A stretch of 64,000 nucleotides of DNA from Amaurobius ferox (GCA_951213105.1 OX578139.1:68817754-68881753), one strand, 5' to 3'; counted from the stretch's first letter, positions 22,081 through 34,984 are shown. Notes: generated by a model not told the origin, from the letters alone. Program-made: numbers and translations.

Positions 22081-22533
22081 ATACCCTTGTCCGTTTGTAA
22101 TTTTGACCCTGTTATGAATTTGAGTTACGCTTGGCGATTCATTCTCGACTCCATGCAATTCAAGTCTCTGCAAAGTTATCTTTTACGTCTTCCTCTTTGG
22201 AATTATGCTTGATTGCTACCCCCCCCCCCCTTTTTTTTCGATTTCTGTAATTAAATTGTAATTTAATATGCTGTTCTTTTGTTGTTAAAATTTTTGAAAA
22301 ATTGTTTACGGTTTATCCTTGTCTAGACGTAGATTCGTTTGTGGATTGTATTTATGCAAATTTTCTCGCTATATCTGGTCTATATATGAACGATTCAAAC
22401 TTTATTTCCGTGTCGCCACTGATGAAGAGCATACTTATGCTCGAAAGCGCTATGGCCTGTTTTAAACTTTTGTACGTCTTAAGGAAGTGAAATAAAGACC
22501 TTCTGTCATGGATGTGTGTTTAATTTTGCTATT
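22056..22533 (+). pseudogene. Second PLE 3' part (plus), endonuclease deleted
   Basis: Plus translation runs FAVNIPLSVCNFDPVMNLSY and AWRFILDSMQFKSLQSYL. Compared with the left copy, the segment that encodes GIY-YIG is missing between NIP and SVCNFDP. The 3' untranslated part with the hammerhead is retained. Confidence 0.7.
22415..22456 (+). ncRNA. Hammerhead ribozyme, type I-like, right arm
   Basis: Same architecture as the left-arm motif, on the plus strand: GCCA, CTGATGA, A, GAGCAT-ACTT-ATGCTC, GAAA, GCGC, TA, TGGC. Predicted cleavage follows the A at 22452. Stem II is a perfect six base pairs. Confidence 0.8.
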
Positions 22534-22720
22534 TTAACATCAGACGTGATGCCAAATTATTTATTAGCAAATTTTTTTATTATTGGGGTATTTTTCATTT
22601 ACTTCTAGCTAATTTCGATTATCATTGGCAAATTTTGTTTATTACTGGGCACATTTGTTTATTATGGGCTAATTTTGACTATTATTGGCAAATTTGTTTA
22701 TTATTGGACATTTTGGCTTT
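22534..22720 (+). repeat. Minisatellite TTATTATTGGCAAATTTT, right part
   Basis: Continues the unit seen at 20985-21118: GGCAAATTTTGTTTATTACT, GGGCTAATTTTGACTATTAT and GGCAAATTTG. Confidence 0.7.
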
Positions 22721-23508
22721 TATGCATAAAAATCTTATCTCAGTTTTACATGAAATATTTGAAATGTATACACACTCTAAAAAAATCCTCCATATAAAAA
22801 CGATCTTAGTACTTTTGCCAAATATATGAAAGATGGCAATTAATTTTAAATACTTATAACGATTTATTTTGCAATAAACTGACGTCTAGTTATGACAGTT
22901 TCCTTTCACTAAATAGGGGTTTGTGTTTCAATGTAGTCCAAAGAACAAAAATTTTAAACCCTTAGCCATCCTATATCGAGAGAGTCTCGACATTGAAAAT
23001 TATTAGTTCCAGTCAGATGTCGGGTGAGCGCCAAAATATAACTTTTTCACGCTAATTACCTAATTTTTGTGCTGCAAACGCCATCTATGAACTAAATATT
23101 GTACTTACCATATTCTGGCTTTCGAAATGGTGTCTACAACTAAAAAAAGGTTTCAAACAAACGAAATTTCAAGGTAACAGCTGATTCTGAAAGGAATAGC
23201 AGGATAAGTGAAAGTGAAATTCTTGATTTGGAATTTGTGGAAACGTACATGAATTACAATAAAATATAATTTATTAATCATTTTTGTTTATAAATGCTAT
23301 TACATAATTTTTCTCAAAGTTAAATAAGACTTAGGTAAGTTAAATAAGGGAAATGAATTTGAACTTAAAGGGTTTAAAGATGTAAATGTAAGCAAGTTGT
23401 ATTTTCTTTGATGCATTATAGTATAGGAGAAAAACCAACACTGCGTGCACCCATACGATCCTACTAGACCAATTGTCTTTATACCTTATGGACTGCTATG
23501 CCTTTTTA
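22721..23508. other. AT-rich sequence, no recognised feature
   Basis: No frame above about 64 codons with plausible composition and no repeat in common with the rest of the window. Confidence 0.25.
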
Positions 23509-24398
23509 CTTTCCCTGCAATACATGGTAATGCTTAGGGAAAGTATTGGAATTATACCAAAAATCACAACTCGAGTTTTCGACGGATCTACGCGTTTTGG
23601 GACCTCTAGAATACGAAAAGCCGATTTTTGGCGTGATGTAAGAGTGTGTGACTGTCTGTCTGTGTGACTGTCTGTCTGTGTGTCTGTGCAATTCATGATA
23701 CATACATTGCACAGACAGGTTCATTCATTTTTGAGTTAGAGTAGATACCACTCTAACTCAAAAACTAATTGACCAAATTTCACACAAATTGGTAGATAAG
23801 TCCCTTGTAGGTGAACCTGGCGTTGATTAGATTTCGGTACAAAACGGGATAATCGAACCTGCATTTTTTTTTCGAAATGGCCCGAAAAAATTGCCTGTAT
23901 CCACATTAACTGAAAATCTAATTGACCAAATTTCACAAAATTGGTAGGAACGTCACTTGTGAGTTACCCTGGTGCTGATCAGATTTTGATACTTTCCGGA
24001 AAAATAAATCTTTGTTTTTTTGCAAAATGGTGCAGAAAAATCGTTAAGATCTAAAACAAAAGACTATGTATGCTTAAGTGCATTAATTAAATGCTTGTTT
24101 TACATTTAATTTTCTCGATGAAAATAAGATCAACCCCATTACTGTAGGACTAGCCGTTCTCCAGATATTTTATTTTTTCACTACGGTTTTTGAGGAAAAG
24201 TCCCATTACCAAAAGAAAACAAAATCTGAATAGAAAGTGTAAATTCAGTGTAACTTCAATTAATTATGCTTGCTATTTAATGCAATTAAACTCAATTTAT
24301 CTTAATTATTAAGGAAATTAGTCATAATTATTAATGAAATAGAGGGAAAGAATTTGAATCTGCAGCGAAAGTCATGTGCTGCACGCATCAGATTTTTA
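23509..24398 (+). mobile_element. R3 element, copy a, full length (Helentron-associated-like)
   Basis: The 5' palindrome CTTTCCCTGCAATACATGG...AGGGAAAG is followed by TATTGGAATTA, ACTCGAGTTTTCGACGGATC, GTGATGTAAGAGTG, a GTCTGTGTG tract, repeated TTTCACACAAATTGGTAG and TTTCGAAATGGC blocks, and the 3' end GCAGCGAAAGTCATGTGCTG CACGCATCAGATTTTT. The terminal ~30 bp match R2 although the bodies differ. Non-coding. Confidence 0.7.
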
Positions 24399-24601
24399 AG
24401 GATGCCTTCAGTGAAAAAACAGGCTATTCTATTAAAATAGTGGCGATCTTTAAATTTTTGAACTTAAAATTTAACATTAAAAATGCTGAAATTGTTCACG
24501 AGAGTAATCATTTTATATGTATTAGTATACAAGAAAGCAAATGAATATTTTAAAGTTTCTAAAAATAATCGTTTTTGTACTATATTCAGTTTTTAAAAAA
24601 A

Positions 24602-25596
24602 AATTCACTTTTCAACATAGTTGTAAAATGTTTATGACTTTGCTCATTCTGTCTGTTTGTCCATTCACACGATAACTGCCGTAAAAATGACGTTATCAAA
24701 ATTTAATGCCAGTATGTTGCTGAGGCTGTCTGTGGGACATATGTAAATTGTGTGTAAAAGAGTAATATCACCCAATTAGTTTTGTATTTAAGCTGGATTG
24801 AAAAAATGAAATACATTGAACCCTATGGGACATAAATTTTCAAACATTATTTAAGCGGAGTTAAAATTCAAAAATTGCTTCGTAAATTTTAAGAAATATT
24901 GTAGTTAACACATAAAAAATTTGTGTAAAAAATTTCAGCAAAATATGTTAGGTAGTTCTTTAAATAAAAATTGAAATAATAATTACACCCATATTATATG
25001 AAGAGATCATGTGACTCATTTCAAAATAAAATATAGCATCCAAATTCCCCCTCCCCCCCTGTGTAAAAATTGTGATGTTTGAAGATATTTAAAATTTATA
25101 TTTAATGTTGCATCCGTCATAAAAACGCATTATTTTTCCATATTAACTGTGTATCTAAATTCTGTGCCAACGTAATTACAATATTTATTTATTTTAAATG
25201 ATCACTAAACTTTGATTATTATAACAACGAAGCCTAATTTCTATAGCATGCAAAATGTAAACAAATCAAGCGATTGTAAGATGAGTTGTATAAGAATTTC
25301 TGAATTTTTTTTTATTTTTAATGCAAAATTATTAAGCTCTGCTAGTTTAGAATAGAAGTGTTATGAATGAAATATGTATTAATTTTACATAGAGAAGCAG
25401 ACGATTTATAACATTGAATTCTTGATGAAGTTTTAAGTTTCCATGTATAATAAATTATTGTAGTGCTGTGACAATTTAAAAAAATATCAGTGTTGACTGT
25501 ATTGCCTTTCTTGAGCTGCTTAAATAAAATTGCATATCAGTTGGAAAGTGTTTCATAATTAATGCTTTAATCATGAATAATATTTCTTGTTAATAA
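24602..25596 (+). mobile_element. R1 element, copy 0, old and diverged
   Basis: Begins CACTTTTCAACATAGTTGT, GTTTATGACTTTGCTCATTC and a short GTCTGTTTGTCC tract, then ATAACTGCCGTAAAAATGAC and AATATCACCCAATTAG, and ends GTTGGAAAGTGTTTCATAAT ... ATATTTCTTGTT. Same order as the other R1 copies but with many substitutions and deletions. Confidence 0.7.
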
Positions 25597-26235
25597 ATAT
25601 TCGAAACGGGGCTTATTTTAAAATAAAGTAAATATTTAAACTTTTTTATAGTTATTTTGCATTAAAAATCAAGTAAATGATTGTTTAGGATCATATAACT
25701 AGCAGTTCCTGAGATATTCCATTATTTTTTATGAACTAATCACAAAATCACAATTCCAAACGCACGAAACAATATAGCCAATAAAAAAATAGAACACGTA
25801 TAAGTTGAACTTGACCAACGTCGATGGATGGTGTAAAGAAATAAATCGAAGTGTTTTTTTTTGCGCAGCATTTAATTTACACTCACTTACAGATCTAAAA
25901 ATAGTTTTAAACTATGAGAAGTAATGCGTTCGCTGTTGAGAGACAGTATTGTCTTAGATGATGTTTTAGAAATGTATTAAAATATGTTCGATCCAAACAA
26001 AGACAGGAGGAGTACAAAGTGATAATTGTCCATGATAGTCAGAAAGGTGCAACAAGATACTGATTTCGTCATGTTTTCTAATAATTACTGTAAACTTCGC
26101 TGACGATGTAGAGCTTATCTTTACCCCGAGACTGTTGACCAATCGAAGAATTTTCACAGGAATTTGCACACGTACATAATCTTTGAAGAAATTCATGATA
26201 GTAAATAACATATTTAATAATAACTTATATTAGCT
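25597..26235. other. AT-rich stretch with one 81-codon minus frame
   Basis: The frame at 25966-26211 begins MLFTIMNFFKDYVRVQIPVK; its composition is less repetitive than background, but no domain or splice context supports it. Could be a decayed exon. Confidence 0.2.
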
Positions 26236-26237
26236 TT

Positions 26238-26875
26238 AAAATTCTATACAACTGCCATTACATAACATTCTTGATACTCTCATAATTTATATGCAATAAT
26301 AAGCAGTATTCAAGTTTTTGAATGACGATTAGTAACAATTATGTCTATTAAAAATACTATATACATAAGTGCTAATTGCTTGAACATATTAACATTTCAC
26401 GAATAAATATTTTTTATTAATCTAACAAATTGGTTTATTATTGTTTTATCCCATTTTAATGCTTATTATTTTAAGATTTTTATTTTAGATGCATCAAGCA
26501 ACAAGCGGGTTCCGTTGCGGAGTAAAACATAACGCAACTATAATTATTTAAAGTTATATACTGCTGTCATTACATAACATTCTTGATACTCTCATAATTT
26601 ATATGCAATAATAAGCAGTATTCAAGTTTTTATATGAATGAAGATTAGTAGTAATTATGTCTATTAAAAATACTATATAAGTGTTAATTGCTTGAACATA
26701 TTAACATTGCATAAATAAATATTTTTTATTACTCTAACAAGTTGGCTTATGATTGTTTTATCCCATTTTAGCGCTTATCATTTTAAGATTTTTATTTTCG
26801 ATGCAGCAAGCAACAACCCGATTCTGTTGCGGAATAAAACACAACGCAACCATAATTATTTTAATAACCTTTCTA
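26238..26875. repeat. ~320-bp direct duplication, two copies
   Basis: CATTACATAACATTCTTGAT, ATATGCAATAATAAGCAGTA, TTAATTGCTTGAACATATTA and GTTGCGGAATAAAACACAAC occur at 26250-26545 and again at 26570-26865 in the same order with about 10% difference. Local tandem duplication of unique sequence. Confidence 0.85.
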
Positions 26876-26974
26876 ATCTTCATGCCAAAGTTGATATTAA
26901 CGATATTCAGCAATAAATTTATTAAAGTATTACATTGGTATAAAATAACAAATAATTTCAATTTTTCATTGCAG

Positions 26975-27061
26975 TACCATAATAAAAATTTAGCATTACA
27001 AGTTGAAACTAAAGTTTTTAAACCTGTTGGTTTTCCTGTTTTTGACAGACTTAAATGCTAG
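26975..27061 (+). CDS. Candidate 3'-terminal exon of an unknown gene
   Basis: A pyrimidine-rich tract ending TTTTTCATTGCAG looks like a splice acceptor, followed by 28 codons (YHNKNLALQVETKVFKPVGF and PVFDRLKC) to a TAG, with AATAAA about 10 bases after the stop. The short peptide has ordinary amino-acid usage unlike the AT-rich surroundings. No upstream exon could be identified. Low confidence: this could be chance. Confidence 0.2.
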   Translation, partial: YHNKNLALQVETKVFKPVGFPVFDRLKC

Positions 27062-27074
27062 TAAGAGAACAATA

Positions 27075-27698
27075 AAATATTTTAAACAAGAGAAAAAGCG
27101 AAAACCGCACAAAGAAAGAACCCTATAACCTCAACTAAAAAACTCAAAGAAAATAGTTTTGGTTTTCTGGCTTATCTGTCTTCTCAAAATTATATTCTTA
27201 ATTTATTATAGATAATCAATATATTGGTTTAATTTGGAAATTTTCTGTATTCAAAGAACATAAGCTGTTCATTCTCTCTGATCATTAATTTCCGTCAACG
27301 ATTTAGGCATTTAGACAGTGTTATCCTAAACGAACAATAATGTTAATTTAATGCTTGAATATTTTTAACAAATTATATATAATTTAAAACATCGAAAGTG
27401 TTTTCTACTAGAATTTTTCATATATTTATATTCCATATTTTTAATCAATTAGATTTTCAAACAATATTAGGGTGCAACGAAATTTTCTCTTATAAGTTTT
27501 TGTTCGATGGAAAAAATTGTTCTTTTAATAGTAAATTGAAAACCGGTCAGTTAAGTTGATTATTTTGAAGTAACTATATGCTAAACTAGTCATTTCTGCA
27601 CCTTCTTTATAAGGGGAAAAGGGCTAAAGGTCACCCAATGTAACACCAATACGCTTAATAAAGGATTTGGATATCAAAATCCGTTTCAAATTAATAAA
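27075..27698. other. AT-rich spacer before the R1 cluster
   Basis: No coding frame or repeat recognised. Confidence 0.25.
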
Positions 27699-29012
27699 TA
27701 ACAAGAAAGATCAATCATGCTTAAAGCATTGATTATGAAACACTTTCCAACTTCAATGCAATTTTATTTAAACATGCCTAAAATGCAATACATTCCTTGG
27801 TAATATTTTAAAACTTATCACAATACTACATTAATTTATTATATTTGACACCTTCATCGAAAAAAATTAACTTCATTCAAATGACGGCATTAAAGTATAA
27901 ATTGCCTGGCTTAAACATCTCTAAAATGTGATACATTCCTCGGTAATAATTTTAGAATTATCATAATACTACGATAATTTATTATATTTGAAACATCATC
28001 GAAAACAACTGAAATTCATTCAAAAGACGTCATAAAAAAATAACACGCATGGCTCTCTATAAAAGCAACATTTCATTCATAAATAATTCCCCCATTCATG
28101 TCATTCATCACAATACTATAATAATTTATTTTATTAAAAAATTAAGACCATTGAGCTACAAGAAAGTAAACTCAATGCGTAAAACTTCATCGAAAAATAT
28201 CGTCTAACAATATCGTCTATCTTTCTAACATCAATGAATATTTCATTCATATCAGCTAAGCAGACTCCATGGTCTAAATGATTTTGTGTTATGAATTACA
28301 GCGATTCTAATACAACTCATTCTACATATTTTGCTGTTTACATTTTACATAGGTGAAAAATAGGCTTAATATTAGAAATAAGGAAATTTGGAAGAGCATT
28401 TAAACTGAAATATATTGTCATTGCGTTGTTTCAGTATGTAGATGCACAGAATTTAGGCAAAAATAAAATAGTTTTAGGACGGATACAACACTCAATATGA
28501 ATTAAAAAGAACTTTAAAAATCACGATTTTGACACAAGATGGATGCCATATATCATTTTGAAGTGGGTCATGTGATCGTTTCATATCATGGACACGTGAT
28601 CGCTTCATATAAGAGGTGTTATTATTATTTTAATTTTTATTTAAAAAACAACTGAATATATTTCGCTGAAATTTTTTTTATATATTTTATGGAACAATTT
28701 GAATATTGCCTAAAATTTTCGAAGTAATTTGGGAATTTTAAATCCGCTTAAAAAATACTTGAAAAATTAGGTCCCATAGGGCTCAATGTATTCCATTTTT
28801 TCAACCCGGGTTCAACCCAAAACTAATTGGGTGATATTATTCATTTATATTGCCATAGGTCCTATAGACCGTCTGAACATCATACTAAAATTTCATTTTG
28901 ATTAAGTCATTTTTACGGCAGTTATCGTGCTAACGGACAGACAGACAGACAGACAGACAGACAGAATGAACAAAGTCATAAACACTTTTCAACTTTGTTG
29001 TAAAGTGTTAAA
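27699..29012 (-). mobile_element. R1 element, copy 1
   Basis: Canonical (minus) order: 5' palindrome AACACTTTACAACAAAGTTG...AAGTGTT, a GTCT tract of seven units, ATAACTGCCGTAAAAATGAC, ACCCAATTAGTTTTGGG, a pair of TCACGTGATC/TCACATGAC motifs, CTATGACGTCATTTGAAT, then subterminal GGAAAGTGTT, the 3' palindrome ATGCTTTAAGCAT and terminal CTTTCTTGTT. About 1.31 kb, no coding capacity. Confidence 0.8.
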
Positions 29013-29268
29013 AATGACGCACATTTTATATTTCTGTTGACACGTAAACTGTGGTATGTAAAACAATATTCCATCTCCAACGACTGTACGTTATTTAATT
29101 TTAATTATATCAAACATTTTTATCTAAAAATTAATCATTAATAAAATATATTTTCAATAGTTTGAAAAGAAAAATAGCCAACTGATGATATCGGTATTTG
29201 AAACCTAGCGCTGTTACTATGGTTACGAATGGAATAAAAAAACTGAATTATAATTGAATTATAAAATT
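29013..29268. repeat. Spacer A of the R1 array, first copy
   Basis: The ~256-bp sequence (GACACGTAAACTGTGG, CCATCTCCAACGACTGTACG, GGTATTTGAAACCTAGCG) recurs almost unchanged at 32029-32283, proving that the spacer was duplicated together with R1 copies. Confidence 0.9.
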
Positions 29269-30578
29269 TAACAAGAAAGATCAATCATGCTTAAAGCATT
29301 GATTATGAAACACTTTCCAACTTCAATGCAATTTTATTTAAACAAGTCTAAAATGCGATACATTCCTCGGTAATATTTTGAAACTTATCACAATACTGCA
29401 TTAATTTATTATATTTGAAAACTTAAACCTTCATCGAAAAAAATGAACTTCATTCAAATGACGGTATTGAAATATAAATTGCCTGGTTTAAACATCTCTA
29501 AAATGTTATACATTCCTCGGTAATAGTTTTAGAATTATCATAATACTACGATAATTTATTATATTTGAAAACTTCATCGAAAACAACTGAAATTAATTCA
29601 AATGACGACATAGAAAAAATAACACGCCTGGATCTCTCTATAAAAACAGGATTTCATTCTTAACTTTCTCCAATTCATTTCATTCATCACAATACTATAC
29701 TAATTTATTTTATTTAAACATTTTGTTTAATACCATGGAGCTACAAAAAATTAAACTCTATGCTTGAAACTTCATCGAAAAAAATCGTCCTTCTCTTTAT
29801 GAAATCAAATAATATTTCATTCATATCAGCCATGCAGACTCCATGGACTAAATTATTTTGTGTTAAAAAAATACAGGAATTCTAATACAACTCATTCTAT
29901 ATATTTTGCTGTTTACATTTTACATAGGTGAAAAATAGGCTTAATAGTAGAAATAATCAAATTTAGATGAGCATTTAAACTCAAATATATTGTCATTGCG
30001 TTGTTTCAGTATGTAGATGCACAGAATTTAAGCAAAAATAAAGTAGTTTTAGGACGGATACAACACTCAATATGAATTAAAAAGAACTTAAAAAAATCAC
30101 GATTTTGAAACAAGATGGATGCCATATATCATTTTGAAGTGGGTCATGTGATCGCTTCATATCATGGTCACGTGATCGTTTCATATAAGAGGTGTAATTA
30201 TTATTTTAATTTTTATTTAAAAAACTACTGAATATATTTCGCTGAATTTTTTTTATATATTTTATGGAACAATTTGAATATTACCTAAAATTTTCGAAGC
30301 AATTTGTGAATTTTAAATCCGCTTAAAAAATGTTTGAAAAATTAGGTCCTATAGGGCTCAATGTATTTCATTTTTTCGACCCGGGTTCAATCCAAAACTA
30401 ATTGGGTGATATTATTCATTTATATTCCCATAGGTTCTACAGACCGTCTGAATAACATACTAAAATTTCTGTTTGATTAAGTCATTTTTACGGCAGTTAT
30501 CGTTCTAACGACAGACAGACAGACAGACAGAATGAACAAAGTCATAAACACTTTTCAACTTTGTTGTAAAGTGTTAAA
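29269..30578 (-). mobile_element. R1 element, copy 2
   Basis: Same layout as copy 1 but a shorter GTCT tract (about four units) and a distinct set of substitutions that it shares with copy 4 (for example GCAATTTGTGAATTTT and AGGTTCTACAGACCG). Confidence 0.8.
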
Positions 30579-30696
30579 AAGTCGTCTGCTATTAATATAC
30601 GTTAAAATATCTCAGGAATAATTTCTCAGTACACAAATTAAATTATTTAACAAAAAATAAAATTTTGGATATTATTTTAGCGGATGATGTTTTAAA
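30579..30696. repeat. Spacer B of the R1 array, first copy
   Basis: The ~118-bp sequence (CGTCTGCTATTAATATACG to GCGGATGATGTTTTAAA) recurs at 33597-33711. Confidence 0.9.
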
Positions 30697-31934
30697 AACA
30701 AGAAAGATCAATCATGCTTAAAGCATTGATTATGAAACACTTTCCAACTTCAATGCAATTTTATTTAAACATGTCTAAAATGCAATACTTTCCTCGGTAA
30801 TATTTTAAAACTTATCACAATACTACATTAATTTATTATATTTGAAAACTTAAGCATCCATCCAAAAAAATGAACTTCATTCAAATGACGGCATTGAAAT
30901 ATAAATTGCCTGGTTTAAACATCTCTAAAATGTGATATATTATTCGGTAATATTTTTAAAATTATCATAATACTACGATAATTTATTATATTTGAAAACT
31001 TCATCGAAAACAACTGAAATTCATTCAAATGACGTCATAAAAAAATAACACGCCTGGCTCTCTCTATAAAAGCAACATTTCATTCATAAATAATTTCTCC
31101 ATTCATGTCATTCATCACAATACTATAATAATTTATTTTATTTAAAAATTAAGACCATTGAGCTACAAGAGTAAGAAAACTCTATGCGTTAAACTTCATC
31201 GAAAAATATCGTCCTTCTCTTTCTCAAATTAATGAATATTTCATTCATAACAGCTAAGCAGACTCCATGGACTAAATGATTTTGTGTTAAAAAATTACAG
31301 CGATTCTAATACAACTCATTCTACATATTTTGCTGTTTACATTTTACATAGGTGAAAAATAGGCTTAATAGTAGAAATAATTAAATTTAGATGAGCATTT
31401 AAACTGGAATATATTGTCATTGCGTTGTTTCAGTGTGTAGATGCACAGAATTTAGGCAAAAATAAAGTAGTTTTAGGACGGATACAACACTCAATATGAA
31501 TTAAAAAGAACTTTAAAAATCACGATTTTGACACAAGATGGATGCCGTATATCATTTTGAAGTGGGTCATGTGATCGTTTCATATCATGGACACGTGATC
31601 GCTTCATATAAGAGGTGTTATTATTATTTTAATTCTTATTTAAAAAACTACTGAATATATTTCGCTGAATTTTTTTTTATATATTTTATGGAACAATTTG
31701 AATATTGCCTAAAATTTTCGAAGTAATTTGGGAATTTTAAATCCGCTTAAAAAATACTTGAAAAATTAGGTCCCATAGGGCTCAATGTATTCCATTTTTT
31801 CAACCCGGGTTCAACCCAAAACTAATTGGGTGATATTATTCATTTATATTCCCATAGGTCCTATAGACCGTCTGAACATCATACTAAAATTTCATTTTGA
31901 TTAAGTCATTTTTACGGCAGTTATCGTGCTAACG

Positions 31935-31980
<46 letters not shown>

Positions 31981-32028
31981 ATGAACAAAGTCATAAACAC
32001 TTTTCAACTTTGTTGTAAAGTGTTAAAA
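30697..32028 (-). mobile_element. R1 element, copy 3
   Basis: The window-left half matches copy 5 (TGCAATACTTTCCTCGG) and the window-right half matches copy 1 (ATACTTGAAAAATTAGGTCC). The GTCT tract has about eleven units. The mosaic pattern suggests unequal exchange between copies. Confidence 0.8.
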
Positions 32029-32283
32029 ATGACGCACATTTTATATTTCTGTTGACACGTAAACTGTGGTATGTAAAACAATATTCCATCTCCAACGACT
32101 GTACGTTATTTAATTTTAATTATATCTAACATTTTTATCTAAAAATTAGTCATTAATAAAATATATTTTCAATAGTTTGAAAAGAAAAATAGCCAACGGA
32201 TGATATCGGTATTTGAAACCTAGCGCTGTTACTATGGTTACGAATGGAATAAAAAAACTGAATTATAATTGAATTATAAAATT
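32029..32283. repeat. Spacer A of the R1 array, second copy
   Basis: Nearly identical to 29013-29268, with single-base differences such as ATATCTAAC against ATATCAAAC. Confidence 0.9.
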
Positions 32284-33596
32284 TAACAAGAAAGATCAAT
32301 CATGCTTAAAGCATTGATTATGAAACACTTTCCAACTTCAATGCAATTTTATTTAAACAAGTCTAAAATGCGATACATTCCTCGGTAATATTTTGAAACT
32401 TATCACAATACTGCATTAATTTATTATATTTGAAAACTTAAACCTTCATCGAAAAAAATGAACTTCATTCAAATGACGGTATTGAAATATAAATTGCCTG
32501 GTTTAAACATTACTAAAATGTTATACATTCCTCGGTAATAGTTTTAGAATTATCATAATACTACGATAATTTATTATATTTGAAAACTTCATCGAAAACA
32601 ACTGAAATTAATTCAAATGACGACATAGAAAAAATAACACGCCTGGATCTCTCTATAAAAACAGGATTTCATTCTTAACTTTCTCCAATTCATTTCATTC
32701 ATCACAATACTATACTAATATTATTTTATTTAAACATTTTGTTTAATACCATGGGGCTACAAAAAATTAAACTCTATGCTTGAAACTTCATCGAAAAAAA
32801 TCGTCCTTCTCTTTATGAAATCAAATAATATTTCATTCATATCAGCCATGCAGACTCCATGGACTAAATTATTTTGTGTTAAAAAAATACAGGAATTCTA
32901 ATACAACTCATTCTATATATTTTGCTGTTTACATTTTACATAGGTGAAAAATAGGCTTAATAGTAGAAATAATCAAATTTAGATGAGCATTTAAACTCAA
33001 ATATATTGTCATTGCGTTGTTTCAGTATGTAGATGCACAGAATTTAAGCAAAAATAAAGTAGTTTTAGGACGGATACAACACTCAATATGAATTAAAAAG
33101 AACTTAAAAAAATCACGATTTTGAAACAAGATGGATGCCATATATCATTTTGAAGTGGGTCATGTGATCGCTTCATATCATGGTCACGTGATCGTTTCAT
33201 ATAAGAGGTGTAATTATTATTTTAATTTTTATTTAAAAAACTACTGAATATATTTCGCTGAATTTTTTTTATATATTTTATGGAACAATTTGAATATTAC
33301 CTAAAATTTTCGAAGCAATTTGTGAATTTTAAATCCGCTTAAAAAATGTTTGAAAAATTAGGTCCTATAGGGCTCAATGTATTTCATTTTTTCGACCCGG
33401 GTTCAATCCAAAACTAATTGGGTGATATTATTCATTTATATTCCCATAGGTTCTACAGACCGTCTGAATAACATACTAAAATTTCTGTTTGATTAAGTCA
33501 TTTTTACGGCAGTTATCGTTCTAACGACAGACAGACAGACAGACAGAATGAACAAAGTCATAAACACTTTTCAACTTTGTTGTAAAGTGTTAAAAA
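32284..33596 (-). mobile_element. R1 element, copy 4
   Basis: Near-identical to copy 2, including its short GTCT tract and private variants; 3015 bp downstream of it. Confidence 0.8.
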
Positions 33597-33711
33597 GTCG
33601 TCTGCTATTAATATACGTTAAAATATCTCAGGAATAATTTCTCAGTACACAAATTAAATTATTTAACAAAAAATAAAATTTTGGATATTATTTTAGCGGA
33701 TGATGTTTTAA
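33597..33711. repeat. Spacer B of the R1 array, second copy
   Basis: Matches 30579-30696 base for base over nearly all its length. Confidence 0.9.
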
Positions 33712-34950
33712 AAACAAGAAAGATCAATCATGCTTAAAGCATTGATTATGAAACACTTTCCAACTTCAATGCAATTTTATTTAAACATGTCTAAAATGCA
33801 ATACTTTCCTCGGTAATATTTTAAAACTTATCACAATACTACATTAATTTATTATATTTGAAAACTTAAGCATTCATCCAAAAAAATGAACTTCATTCAA
33901 ATGACGGCATTGAAATATAAATTGCCTGGTTTAAACATCTCTAAAATGTGATATATTACTCGGTAATATTTTTAAAATTATCATAATACTACGATAATTT
34001 ATTATATTTGAAAACTTCATCGAAAACAACTGAAATTCATTCAAATGACGTCATAAAAAAATAACACGCCTGGCTCTCTCTATAAAAGCAACATTTCATT
34101 CATAAATAATTTCTCCATTCATGTCATTCATCACAATACTATAATAATTTATTTTATTTAAAAATTAAGACCATTGAGCTACAAGAGTAAGAAAACTCTA
34201 TGCGTTAAACTTCATCGAAAAATATCGTCCTTCTCTTTCTCAAATTAATGAATATTTCATTCATAACAGCTAAGCAGACTCCATGGACTAAATGATTTTG
34301 TGTTAAAAAATTACAGCGATTCTAATACAACTCATTCTACATATTTTGCTGTTTACATTTTACATAGGTGAAAAATAGGCTTAATAGTAGAAATAATTAA
34401 ATTTAGATGAGCATTTAAACTGCAATATATTGTCATTGCGTTGTTTCAGTGTGTAGATGCACAGAATTTAGGCAAAAATAAAGTAGTTTTAGGACGGATA
34501 CAACACTCAATATGAATTAAAAAGAACTTTAAAAATCACGATTTTGACACAAGATGGATGCCGTATATCATTTTGAAGTGGGTCATGTGATCGTTTCATA
34601 TCATGGACACGTGATCGCTTCATATAAGAGGTGTTATTATTATTTTAATTCTTATTTAAAAAACTACTGAATATATTTCGCTGAATTTTTTTTTATATAT
34701 TTTATGGAACAATTTGAATATTGCCTAAAATTTTCGAAGCAATTTGTGAATTTTAAATCCGCTTAAAAAATACTTGAAAAATTAGGTCCCATAGGGCTCA
34801 ATGTATTCCATTTTTTCAACCCGGGTTCAATCCAAAACTAATTGGGTGATATTATTCATTTATATTCCCATAGGTCCTATAGACCGTCTGAACAACATAC
34901 TAAAATTTCATTTTGATTAAGTCATTTTTACGGCAGTTATCGTGCTAACG

Positions 34951-34984
<34 letters not shown>

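Larger units (their letters stand above)
21119..22533. mobile_element. Head-to-head Penelope-like element pair with inverted arms
   Basis: The left edge AGCAAAATTAAACACACATCC and the right edge GGATGTGTGTTTAATTTTGC T are inverted copies. Arms of about 450 bp contain a hammerhead motif each, ACAGCATATTAAATTACAAT and GAACGATTC on opposite strands. The left unit (minus) has the GIY-YIG coding end; the right unit (plus) is a shorter copy with an internal deletion. A 26-bp-arm hairpin (22014-22080) marks the centre. PLEs are known for tandem or inverted partial copies and pseudo-LTRs. Confidence 0.8.

Noticed and set aside
28930..28965. Regularly spaced GACA units that could suggest a CRISPR-like array
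   Set aside because: Simple tetranucleotide microsatellite without spacers, at a fixed place in R1 elements of a eukaryotic genome.
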